Positions 18,270 to 26,149 of a stretch of DNA of 64,000 bases are shown piece by piece. The first letter of the stretch is position 1, and every line of letters begins with the position of its first letter. The translations under genes and the position numbers were made by a program. The notes beneath the pieces were generated by a model. The model was not told the origin of the DNA and did no database searches. It worked only from the letters and a program-made list of their open reading frames with translations. Source of the DNA: Maricaulis maris_C (lineage in GTDB: Bacteria; Pseudomonadota; Alphaproteobacteria; Caulobacterales; Maricaulaceae); assembly GCF_049116555.1 (NCBI RefSeq), contig NZ_JAGDYT010000001.1:558001-622000 (forward strand), given 5' to 3'.

Positions 18270-21038
18270 ATGGACGATCTAATCAGCGAATTCTTGACGG
18301 AGACGGCCGAGAGCCTGGATGTCATCGATTCCGAACTGGTGCGCTTCGAGAATAACCCTGAAGACCGGGCGATCCTCGATAATATTTTCCGTCTCCTGCA
18401 CACCATCAAGGGAACTTGCGGGTTCCTCGGACTGCCGCGACTGGAAGCGGTGGCGCATGCTGGCGAAACCCTTCTGGGCAAGTTCCGTGATGGCGAACTG
18501 AGCGTTTCACCGCCGATGGTGACGCTGGTCCTGCAGGCGATCGACCAGATCAAGGTCGTGCTTGAAGCCCTCGAGAATACCGGCGTTGAACCGGCCGGTG
18601 ATGACTCCGAACTGATCGGCCGTCTCGAAGACGCCTCGATGGGACGCCTGCCGGAGCAGGCCGACGAGAACGTCCCGCAGCAGCCGGAAAACTGGGATAA
18701 TGATCTGGGCCGCGAACTGCGCCCGGGTGAAGTTTCCCTTGCTGATCTGGAAGCCGCTTTCAACGGGACCGAGCCGGAAGTCGAGACCGGCGCGGAACCG
18801 GTCGCCGAGCCGGTCGAGCATATCGGCGTCGGCGAGTTCGACCCGGCCCTGGGTCGCGAGCTGCGCCCGGGTGAAGTGTCCGCGGCTGAACTTGAAGCCG
18901 CTTTTGCCAGCGCCGAGCCGGACCCGGCTGTCGCGCCGCCGGCGACCGAGCTGATCACCAAGGACATGAGTCAGGCCGAAGCCCTCGCGACAGCAATGGC
19001 GGAGCTCAAGGGCGGCGATGACGCCGTTGCCGGCGAAGGCGGGGTGAAGGTCCAGCAGACTGTGCGCGTCGGTGTCGACGTGCTCGAGGCGCTGATGACC
19101 ACCGTCTCCGAGCTTGTTCTGACGCGGAACCAGCTGATGCAGACCATACGCGGTCTGGAAGATGAAGAACTCAAAGGTCCGCTCCAGCGCCTGTCCGCCG
19201 TGACCGGTGAGCTGCAGGACGGTGTCATGAAGACCCGCATGCAGCCGATTGGCGATGCCTGGCGCAAGCTGCCGCGGATCATCCGTGACGTCTCCACCGA
19301 TCTTGGCAAGAAGATCGAACTGGTGATGGAAGGCAATGAGACCGAGCTCGACCGCCAGGTCCTCGAGCTCATCAAGGATCCGCTCACGCACATGGTCCGC
19401 AACTCCGCTGACCATGGCCTGGAAATGCCGGCTGACCGCGTCAAGGCGGGCAAGGCCGAGAAGGGCACGATCAAGCTGTCCGCCTATCATGAAGGGGGGC
19501 ACATCATTATTGCCATCTCCGATGATGGCATGGGCCTCAACACGGCCCGTATCGGCGAGAAAGCCCTCGAGAAGGGGCTGACCACGCACGACGAACTCGA
19601 GCGGATGCCGGAGCAGCAGATCCACCGCTTCATCTTCGCGCCGGGTTTCTCGACCGCCGAGAAAGTCACCAACCTGTCCGGCCGTGGCGTTGGCATGGAT
19701 GTGGTGCGCACCAATATCGAGCAGATCGGCGGTGTCATCGATGTCACCTCGACCGCCGGCAAGGGTTCGCATTTCTCGATCAAGATCCCGCTCACCCTGG
19801 CCATCGTGTCAGCGCTCATCGTCGGTTGCGACGAGCAGCGCTTCGCCATTCCCCAGCTCGCCGTGCGCGAACTGGTTCGTGTTGGCGCCGGGTCCGAGCA
19901 CACGGTTGAAAACCTCAATGGCGCCCGCGTCATGCGTCTGCGCGACCGGCTCATGCCGCTGGTCGACCTGCACGATGTGCTGGGTGTCGGCGAAGCCTAT
20001 AACGGCCAGGAGGACGAAACCGGTTTCGTGGTCGTTCTCGATGCCGGTGGCCGCAATGTCGGCCTGGTCGTCGACAATGTCCTCGACACGGAAGAGATCG
20101 TCGTCAAGCCGCTCTCGGATTCCCTGCGCGGCGTTCATGCCTATTCCGGTGCCACCATCCTCGGCGATGGTTCGGTCATCATGATCCTCGACCCGAATGG
20201 TCTGGCCGGCGAGATTGTAACAGCCTTGGACGAAGAAGCCTCGATGGAAGCCTCGGCCGCGAAAGCCGCAGAGGCCACCAATACGCAGCGCCTCCTGCTG
20301 GTGCGCGCCGGTGGGTCCGAACCGAAAGCGGTTCCGCTCGCCCTGGTCACACGTCTGGAAGAATTCAATCCGGACACCATCGAAAGCACGAATGGGCGCC
20401 TTGTGGTCCAGTATCGCGGCCGCCTGATGCCGATCGTGCCGATCGGCTCGGAAATCCGCACGGTGGAAGGTCAGCGCCAGCCGGTCCTGGTCTTTGCCGA
20501 AAACCACACCTCCATCGGTCTGGCTGTCGACGAGATCGTCGATGTGGTTGAAGAGCGTGTCGACATGCAGATGTCTTCGGACAAGCAGGGCGTCATCGGT
20601 TCGGCCATCATCAAGGGCAAGGCCACCGATGTGGTCGACATCGCCTGGTATCTCGACCAGTCCCGCGCCGGCAATATCCAGCGCAAGACGAGCAATCGCC
20701 GCCGCCGCATCCTGCTGGTCGATGCCGACGCCTTTGCGCGCCGCATGATCGCGCCGCTGCTGGCTGCTGCAGGTTATGACGTGACCCCGACCGGCGGCAT
20801 GCACGAAGTGCACGCCATTGCCGAGGCCGGGGAGCAGTTCGACGCCATGGTCGGTGATCCGACGGCGCTGTCGCGCATTCGCCAGGAGGGCCTGTGGCCG
20901 AACCTGCCGACGCTCGCTGTGACCGACTGGCCGGAAGATACGCAGTCCGAGGGCCTGACGGCCGTGCTGCCGAGATCTGATCGTGGCGCTCTCATCGCCG
21001 CACTCGACTCGGTGTCTCAAGAGGAGAAGGTGGCATGA
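18270..21038 (+). CDS. cheA: Chemotaxis histidine kinase CheA with extra CheW-like and receiver domains
   Basis: A 922-residue kinase. In order: HPt domain with phosphoacceptor His44 (FRLLHTIKGTCGFLG), a linker with two copies of LGRELRPGEVS (residues 146 and 194), a dimerisation domain, the ATPase domain (HMVRNSADHGLE, DDGMGL, GRGVGMDVVRTN), a CheW domain, a second CheW-like domain, and a C-terminal receiver domain. The receiver keeps LLVDAD and a phosphoacceptor-like aspartate (DAMVGDPT) but lacks the usual lysine (AVLPRSD). It phosphorylates CheY and CheB and starts the che operon. The ATG at 18270 matches the family start. Confidence 0.95.
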   Translation: MDDLISEFLTETAESLDVIDSELVRFENNPEDRAILDNIFRLLHTIKGTCGFLGLPRLEAVAHAGETLLGKFRDGELSVSPPMVTLVLQAIDQIKVVLEALENTGVEPAGDDSELIGRLEDASMGRLPEQADENVPQQPENWDNDLGRELRPGEVSLADLEAAFNGTEPEVETGAEPVAEPVEHIGVGEFDPALGRELRPGEVSAAELEAAFASAEPDPAVAPPATELITKDMSQAEALATAMAELKGGDDAVAGEGGVKVQQTVRVGVDVLEALMTTVSELVLTRNQLMQTIRGLEDEELKGPLQRLSAVTGELQDGVMKTRMQPIGDAWRKLPRIIRDVSTDLGKKIELVMEGNETELDRQVLELIKDPLTHMVRNSADHGLEMPADRVKAGKAEKGTIKLSAYHEGGHIIIAISDDGMGLNTARIGEKALEKGLTTHDELERMPEQQIHRFIFAPGFSTAEKVTNLSGRGVGMDVVRTNIEQIGGVIDVTSTAGKGSHFSIKIPLTLAIVSALIVGCDEQRFAIPQLAVRELVRVGAGSEHTVENLNGARVMRLRDRLMPLVDLHDVLGVGEAYNGQEDETGFVVVLDAGGRNVGLVVDNVLDTEEIVVKPLSDSLRGVHAYSGATILGDGSVIMILDPNGLAGEIVTALDEEASMEASAAKAAEATNTQRLLLVRAGGSEPKAVPLALVTRLEEFNPDTIESTNGRLVVQYRGRLMPIVPIGSEIRTVEGQRQPVLVFAENHTSIGLAVDEIVDVVEERVDMQMSSDKQGVIGSAIIKGKATDVVDIAWYLDQSRAGNIQRKTSNRRRRILLVDADAFARRMIAPLLAAAGYDVTPTGGMHEVHAIAEAGEQFDAMVGDPTALSRIRQEGLWPNLPTLAVTDWPEDTQSEGLTAVLPRSDRGALIAALDSVSQEEKVA

Positions 21039-21520
21039 CCACGAATCACGATGACAACTCGGAGCTCAGCGCCGAGTCGATGAATGAATATGTCTCGGTG
21101 CGCATCGGTGATCAGCTCTTCGGCGCTCCGGTCGACGCGATCCGTGAAGTGTTCGCGCCGCAATCGGTGACATCGGTCCCGCTGGCCCCGAATGAAGTGG
21201 CCGGCCTGCTCAATCTGCGCGGTCGTATCGTGACCGCGATTGATGCCCGCCGCCGCCTCGGTCTGCCGCCGCGCGAAGCCGATGATGCCGGAATGGCACT
21301 TGGCGTCGAGCGTGGTAGCGAAATTTTTGGACTTATCGTGGACAGTGTCGGTGAAGTGCTTCGTCGGCCTAGGGCGGAGCTGGAGCCGGTGCCGGCTCAT
21401 GTCGATCCGACCTGGCGGTCGATGGTCAAGGGTGTGCACCGTCTCGATAAGGAATTGCTGGCAGTCCTCGACGTCTCGGCCGTTATCGGAACGGCTGGCG
21501 CCAGGGCAGAAGCCGCCTAG
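21035..21520 (+). CDS. cheW: Chemotaxis coupling protein CheW
   Basis: A 161-residue CheW that links CheA to chemoreceptors. The two SH3-like subdomains are visible: GDQLFGAPVDAIREVFAP and PNEVAGLLNLRGRIVTAIDA, then IFGLIVDSVGEVLR and WRSMVKGVHRLDKELLAVLD. Its start overlaps the cheA stop by 4 bp (ATGA), so the two are translationally coupled. Confidence 0.94.
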   Translation: MTTNHDDNSELSAESMNEYVSVRIGDQLFGAPVDAIREVFAPQSVTSVPLAPNEVAGLLNLRGRIVTAIDARRRLGLPPREADDAGMALGVERGSEIFGLIVDSVGEVLRRPRAELEPVPAHVDPTWRSMVKGVHRLDKELLAVLDVSAVIGTAGARAEAA

Positions 21521-21534
21521 CGGAGGGTGTTGGG

Positions 21535-21909
21535 ATGAAAATGTGTCTGGTCGTCGACGATTCCCGGGTGATCCGGAAAGTCGCGCGCAAAATTCTCGAA
21601 GAACTTCAGTTTGAATGTGTCGAGGCGGGTGACGGGTCGGAAGCCCTGGAAGCCTGCCGCAAGCAGATGCCGGACGCGATCCTCCTGGACTGGAACATGC
21701 CAGTCATGAACGGGCTGGATTTCGTCAAGGCGCTGCGGCGCGAAGAGAGCGGCGATCAGCCGGTCGTCGTCTTTTGCACGACCGAAAACGACATGGCGCA
21801 CATCACCGAAGCCCTCCGGGCGGGTGCCGATGAGTATGTCATGAAGCCGTTTGATGGCGACATCATCGAGTCCAAGTTCCAGCAAACGGGTTTGCTGCGC
21901 GCTTCCTGA
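21535..21909 (+). CDS. cheY: Chemotaxis response regulator CheY
   Basis: A 124-residue single-domain receiver. The acidic pair Asp8-Asp9 (LVVDDSRVIRK), phosphoacceptor Asp52 (ILLDWNMPVMNG), the switch threonine in FCTTEND and Lys104 (YVMKPFDG) are all present. Phosphorylated by CheA, it binds the flagellar switch (FliM, not in this window; FliG and FliN are). It lies 14 bp after cheW and 11 bp before cheB. Confidence 0.92.
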   Translation: MKMCLVVDDSRVIRKVARKILEELQFECVEAGDGSEALEACRKQMPDAILLDWNMPVMNGLDFVKALRREESGDQPVVVFCTTENDMAHITEALRAGADEYVMKPFDGDIIESKFQQTGLLRAS

Positions 21910-21920
21910 GGGGGTTTCCA

Positions 21921-23108
21921 ATGACGGAACTCGCCCGTACGGCGTCTCCCGCCCATTCCATCGCCCGGGTCCTCGTGATCGATGACTCGGCAGTCGCCCG
22001 CGGTCTCATGACGCGCTGGGTGGAAGAGGACACGGATCTCACCCTCGTCGGCGCTGCCGTCGATGGCGAGCAAGGCCTGCGAAAGGCCGAGGAACTCAAG
22101 CCCGACCTGATCGTGCTTGATGTCGAAATGCCGAAAATGGATGGTCTGGCAGCCCTCCCTCTGCTGCTGAAGGCGGTGCCGGGCTGCAAGGTGGTCATGG
22201 CCTCGACGCTGACGCGTCGTGGTGGTGAAGTGACCATTCGCGCGCTCTCCATGGGCGCCGCAGATTATGCCTCCAAGCCCCAGGCCGGCCGGCTCGCGGG
22301 TGCCGAGGAATTTCGCCGCGATCTTCTCACCAAGCTGAAGGCCCTGGCGCCGCGTCCGATTCCGCCGGTCCCGACGCAAAACCAGATCGCGCCCAGTGCT
22401 CCTGCCGCACCGGCTGCACCGACCGCCCGCACGATCTCCGCGCCGCCGCCGGCTTCGGCGCCCGCGAAAAAGATGCATGCGCCGGTGGCTCAGCCGCCGC
22501 AGACCCGTGGCACGCCGCGACATACCGGCCGTCCGGACCTCATCGCCATCGGTTCCTCAACCGGCGGGCCGCAGGCCTTGCGCGATGTGATCGCTGCGAT
22601 TCCGGCCGATGTTCGTGCGCCGATTGTCATTGCGCAGCACATGCCGGCGCTGTTCACCAAGATTCTCGCCGAACACCTGACCAAGGCCGGCAAGCTGGTG
22701 TGCAAGGAAGCCGAAGACAATGAGCGGCTGAAGCCGGGCTGTGTCTATGTCGCGCCCGGTGATTTTCACATGACCATCCGCAAGGATGCGGCGGGCTTTT
22801 ATGCGGTGCTCGATCAGACACCGCCGATCAATTTCTGTCGCCCGGCAGTCGATCCCCTGTTCCAGTCGGTGGCCGAGGTCACGCGCGGAGCAGCACTGGG
22901 TATCATTCTGACGGGCATGGGCCATGACGGCCGCGAAGGCGCGCGCATGCTGCGCAATGCCGGCGGTACGATTCTGGCCCAGGACGAGGCGACCAGTATC
23001 GTCTGGGGCATGCCGGGAGCCGTGGCGGAAGCCGGGCTGGCCGATGAAATCCTGTCTTTGTCGGAGATAGGTCCGGGCATCGTCCGGCGCGTGAAAGGTG
23101 GACTGTAA
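21921..23108 (+). CDS. cheB: Chemoreceptor methylesterase CheB
   Basis: A 395-residue protein-glutamate methylesterase. An N-terminal receiver domain (VLVIDDSAVARG, LIVLDVEMPKMDG, ADYASKPQ) is followed by a long alanine- and proline-rich linker (about residues 150-200) and the esterase domain. The catalytic triad is in AIGSSTGGPQAL (Ser), VIAQHMPALFT (His) and LTGMGHDGREGA (Asp). It removes receptor methyl groups added by CheR, encoded 2 bp downstream. Confidence 0.95.
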   Translation: MTELARTASPAHSIARVLVIDDSAVARGLMTRWVEEDTDLTLVGAAVDGEQGLRKAEELKPDLIVLDVEMPKMDGLAALPLLLKAVPGCKVVMASTLTRRGGEVTIRALSMGAADYASKPQAGRLAGAEEFRRDLLTKLKALAPRPIPPVPTQNQIAPSAPAAPAAPTARTISAPPPASAPAKKMHAPVAQPPQTRGTPRHTGRPDLIAIGSSTGGPQALRDVIAAIPADVRAPIVIAQHMPALFTKILAEHLTKAGKLVCKEAEDNERLKPGCVYVAPGDFHMTIRKDAAGFYAVLDQTPPINFCRPAVDPLFQSVAEVTRGAALGIILTGMGHDGREGARMLRNAGGTILAQDEATSIVWGMPGAVAEAGLADEILSLSEIGPGIVRRVKGGL

Positions 23109-23110
23109 TA

Positions 23111-23947
23111 ATGATAAAACAAGATGACATCCTTTTCGTGGCCGCAGAGGCGTTCAAGCGCTCGGGTCTCGTTTTGTCTGCCGACAAGGGGTATCTGCTG
23201 GAAAGCCGTCTGGCGCCATTGGCCCGGGCCGAAGGGTATCCGTCGATCGAGGCGCTGATCTCAGCCGCCCGGCGCGACCCCGGGGGGCGCCTCCTCTGGT
23301 CGATCACGGAAGCCCTTGCGACACACGAAACCTTCTTTTTCCGCGACAACACACCGTTTGACCTGTTCAAGCAGGATGTCCTGCCGGTCCTGGCCCGTGC
23401 CCGCGGCAATAATGGTCAGATCCGCATCTGGTGCGCGGCCTGCTCGTCCGGTCAGGAACCCTATTCCCTGGCAATGCTGCTCGAGGAAGAGCGTGCCCGG
23501 CTCGGAAACCTGCGGATCGAAATCATCGCCACCGACATGGCACCGCGTGTGCTCGAAAAGGCCAAGGCCGGCGTTTATTCGCAGTTCGAGGTCCAGCGGG
23601 GCCTGGCCGTACAGCGCCTGGTCCAACATTTCGAGCAGCAGGGTGAGCAGTGGCGCGTCAAGCCGAACATTCGTTCCATGGTGACGTTCCAGAAGCAGAA
23701 CCTGCTCGAGAACTTCTCCCTGATGGGCACGTTTGATCTGGTATTCTGCCGCAATGTCCTGATCTATTTTGATGCCGACACCAAGAAGAAGGTGCTCGGA
23801 CGCATCGCCCACCAGACCGCCCAGGATGGCTATCTGATCATGGGTGCCGCCGAGACAGTGGTGGGGCTTTCAAGTGATTTCTCGCCGGTTGAAGGGCGTC
23901 GGGGTCTTTATGGCCGTGCCGCTGCCGCAAAGTCGGCCGCAGCCTGA
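23111..23947 (+). CDS. cheR: Chemoreceptor methyltransferase CheR
   Basis: A 278-residue SAM-dependent methyltransferase. The N-terminal helical domain contains ATHETFFFRDNTPFD, and the SAM site is IWCAACSSGQEPYSLAM; DLVFCRNVLIYFD is the conserved strand-helix motif of the family. It methylates glutamates of chemoreceptors and opposes CheB. It is the last gene of the che operon, followed by a strong terminator. No chemoreceptor gene or cheD is present in the window. Confidence 0.95.
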   Translation: MIKQDDILFVAAEAFKRSGLVLSADKGYLLESRLAPLARAEGYPSIEALISAARRDPGGRLLWSITEALATHETFFFRDNTPFDLFKQDVLPVLARARGNNGQIRIWCAACSSGQEPYSLAMLLEEERARLGNLRIEIIATDMAPRVLEKAKAGVYSQFEVQRGLAVQRLVQHFEQQGEQWRVKPNIRSMVTFQKQNLLENFSLMGTFDLVFCRNVLIYFDADTKKKVLGRIAHQTAQDGYLIMGAAETVVGLSSDFSPVEGRRGLYGRAAAAKSAAA

Positions 23948-23973
23948 CCGGCCAGCGCCGCTCTGCCTGATCA

Positions 23974-24005
23974 AGGCCCCGCAGCCCGGCTGCGGGGCCT
24001 TTTTC
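23974..24005 (+). terminator. Rho-independent terminator of the che operon
   Basis: AGGCCCCGCA and TGCGGGGCCT pair perfectly around a 7-base loop, followed by a T-run. It lies 27 bp after the cheR stop codon. Confidence 0.9.
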
Positions 24006-24081
24006 TTGACCCGAGCCGGAGCGCGCGCCCTAGTAGAGGCGATTTCGTCAACCGATCCGCCCGCGTGTCGAAGGTGTCCGC

Positions 24082-24849
24082 ATGAGTATGATCCTGGCCG
24101 CTTTTGCCCTCAGCCTTGCATGGGGGCAGCCCGACAGCGCGCCGGCAATTGTCCCGCAGCCTCCGGCCTGCGAGATAGAAATCTTCGAGACATCCCGCTT
24201 CCTGGTCTGCGACTACGTGGCCGACCGCCACGCGCTCCGTCTCGTGCGCAATGATCTGGACCCGCAACGCTCGCGTCGCCTCGACGCGCTGTTGCGCGAT
24301 CCGGACATTGAGGGGCGCCGCGTTCGCTTCGCGATGAATGCCGGCATGTTCGAGGAGACCGGACGGCCACTGGGCCTCTTTGTGGGTGAGGGCAGGACAG
24401 GGCGCGCCCTGAATACGCGCGCGGGACATCGGGGCAATTTCTATCTCATGCCCAATGGGGTCTTCTATACCGATGGTCGCGGACACCCGTTCGTGGTGAC
24501 CAGTGCCGACTGGCCGGATCATGCCGACGACGCCGTGTGGGCGAGCCAGTCCGGGCCGATGCTCATCATCGACGGGGCCCTGCACCCTGCCATCCAGCAT
24601 GACGGTCCCTCGCGCCGGGTACGTAACGGGGTTGGCGTGATCGGGGAGGGTGCAGCCCTGTTTGTGCTCAGCCTTGAGCCGGTTTCCTTCGGTCGGCTGG
24701 CGCGCTTTTTCCGCGATGGGCTGGGCAGCGAGAATGCCCTTTATCTGGACGGGGTCGTATCGGGTGCCTGGGTGCCGTCACTCCCGCGTCTCGACCTCCT
24801 TCACCGGGTCGGACCGGTATTTGTGATCAGCGACCGGGTCCGCCCCTGA
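24082..24849 (+). CDS. Phosphodiester glycosidase (NAGPA/DUF2233-type) domain protein
   Basis: A 255-residue protein with a short N-terminal hydrophobic segment (MILAAFALSLAWG) suggesting export. The body has the pattern of phosphodiester glycosidase-like proteins: RFAMNAGMFEETGRPLGLFV, GNFYLMPNGVFY, WASQSGPMLIIDGALHP, RNGVGVIGEGAALFVLS and ENALYLDGVVSGAWVP. Characterised relatives cleave phosphodiester-linked sugars, but the bacterial substrates are mostly unknown. It sits between two terminators and is convergent with ctrA, so it is a single-gene unit. Confidence 0.85.
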   Translation: MSMILAAFALSLAWGQPDSAPAIVPQPPACEIEIFETSRFLVCDYVADRHALRLVRNDLDPQRSRRLDALLRDPDIEGRRVRFAMNAGMFEETGRPLGLFVGEGRTGRALNTRAGHRGNFYLMPNGVFYTDGRGHPFVVTSADWPDHADDAVWASQSGPMLIIDGALHPAIQHDGPSRRVRNGVGVIGEGAALFVLSLEPVSFGRLARFFRDGLGSENALYLDGVVSGAWVPSLPRLDLLHRVGPVFVISDRVRP

Positions 24850-24875
24850 GGGGAGGCTGCCGGCGACGCGCAAAG

Positions 24876-24907
24876 AAAAAGGCCCGGGCGGGCAGCCCGG
24901 GCCTTTT
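24876..24907. terminator. Bidirectional terminator between the glycosidase gene and ctrA
   Basis: GGCCCGGGC and GCCCGGGCC pair around a 5-base loop, with an A-run on the left and a T-run on the right, so it can work on both strands. It lies between two convergent genes. Confidence 0.88.
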
Positions 24908-24927
24908 CATCACGCTGAGACCGGAAA

Positions 24928-25623
24928 TCAGGCCGAGGCCTTCTCCTCCACCGGGTCGCGAAGCACATAGCCGCGGCCCCAGACAGTCTCGATATAGTGT
25001 TCGCCATTGGTGGCCGCTGCGAGCTTCTTGCGAAGCTTGCAAATGAAGACGTCGATGATCTTCAGTTCCGGCTCGTCCATGCCGCCATAAAGGTGGTTGA
25101 GGAACATTTCCTTGGTGAGCGTCGTGCCCTTGCGAAGGGAGAGCAGCTCGAGCATCTGGTATTCCTTGCCCGTCAGATGGACGCGCTGGCCTTCAACCTC
25201 AACCGTCTTGGCGTCGAGATTCACGCCGATCGAACCGGTCTTGATGATGGACTGGGAATGCCCCTTGGAGCGACGCACGATGGCATGGATGCGGGCGACC
25301 ATTTCGTCCTTGTGGAAGGGCTTGGTCATATAGTCGTCGGCGCCACAGCCCAGGCCGCGCACCTTGTTGTCGATGTCGGCATTGCCGGTGAGGATCAGGA
25401 TCGGGGTGTCGACCTTGGCCACGCGCAGCGTCTTGAGCACATCAAAGCCCGGCATGTCGGGCAGGTTCAGGTCGAGCAGGATGATGTCGTAATCATACAG
25501 CTTGCCGAGGTCCACGCCCTCTTCGCCGAGGTCGGTGGTGTAGATGTTGAAGCCTTCTGACTTCAGCATCAATTCGATCGACTGGGACGTCGCCCGATCG
25601 TCCTCAATAAGAAGAACCCGCAT
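24928..25623 (-). CDS. ctrA: Cell-cycle master regulator CtrA
   Basis: A 231-residue OmpR-type response regulator. The receiver domain has EDDR near the N-terminus, phosphoacceptor Asp51 (IILLDLNLPDMPGFD), and DYMTKPFHKDEMVARIHAI. The winged-helix domain contains LTGKEYQMLELLSLRKGTTL, EPELKIIDVFICKLRKKL and TVWGRGYVLRDP, essentially the CtrA sequence of Caulobacter relatives. CtrA binds TTAA-N7-TTAA sites to activate flagellar and division genes and to block replication initiation. The start follows a good ribosome binding site (GGAGG). The protein ends in KASA rather than an obvious ClpXP-type AA tail. Confidence 0.96.
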   Translation of the reverse strand: MRVLLIEDDRATSQSIELMLKSEGFNIYTTDLGEEGVDLGKLYDYDIILLDLNLPDMPGFDVLKTLRVAKVDTPILILTGNADIDNKVRGLGCGADDYMTKPFHKDEMVARIHAIVRRSKGHSQSIIKTGSIGVNLDAKTVEVEGQRVHLTGKEYQMLELLSLRKGTTLTKEMFLNHLYGGMDEPELKIIDVFICKLRKKLAAATNGEHYIETVWGRGYVLRDPVEEKASA

Positions 25624-26149
25624 TTGGTTCGCCTCCGGTTTTTGCTACGCGGGGCGAATCACTTCTCGCCCGGCCTCATCTCGTGATTAACCTTATTTGG
25701 ACGCTATGCGGAAACCCTTAACGAAAGTTAACTGCGACTTGACCCGATTTTGGAATCGGCAGCTCGCGATGTCCTTGCTGGGAAGCTTGATTCGGATTTC
25801 GCGTTAACCATTCAGGGGTTAACGGGCTCCATTTCGCCGGATCCATGGGCGGTGGCAGCGGATTGATCAAATATGCGCGGTATAAAGTATTCACGGCGGA
25901 GGGCCGTTTTTGCCTGTGTTGATGGGCAAATCAGCTCAATTTGGCTGTGAAGATCAGGGCTCAACTTATCCACAAGCAATTTGCTTCCGGTCCTGACTCT
26001 GAAACGGAATCGGAATCCGGACAGGTCTAGAATCGGTCGGGATCAGGGGCTGCAGAATTTGCCGGGTGTTTACGTCGAGGCAACTGACGGCACCTAAACT
26101 GATCGGGAAGTGGCTTTTGTGCCACGCTTTGCAAGGCGGGCTGACCCGT
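25624..26149. promoter_or_regulatory. ctrA/fliI divergent control region with GANTC, TTAA and DnaA sites
   Basis: This 526-bp gap separates ctrA and fliI. It holds seven GANTC sites, the CcrM methylation motif: 25656, 25753, 25789, 25995, 26007, 26013 and 26030 (the last four within 40 bp). TTAA half-sites of the CtrA type lie at 25687, 25718 and 25728 (the latter two spaced by 6 bp instead of 7), and GTTAACC-N7-GGTTAAC is a perfect inverted repeat at 25803-25823. A consensus DnaA box, TTATCCACA, is at 25966-25974. In Caulobacter, ctrA transcription responds to CcrM methylation and to CtrA itself; the same wiring is inferred here. No gene is visible in the gap. Confidence 0.75.
25966..25974 (+). 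promoter_or_regulatory. DnaA box
   Basis: TTATCCACA matches the strict E. coli-type DnaA consensus (TTATNCACA). It stands 176 bp upstream of the fliI start and 343 bp upstream of ctrA. A single box does not make an origin; DnaA acting as a transcription factor is the likelier reading. Confidence 0.5.

Noticed and set aside
25966..25974. Replication origin at the DnaA box
   Set aside because: Only one strict DnaA box, no AT-rich unwinding region with box cluster, and no origin-linked genes nearby.
26111..26134. Possible sigma-54 promoter directly before fliI
   Set aside because: TGGC and TTGC elements are present but not at usable spacing.
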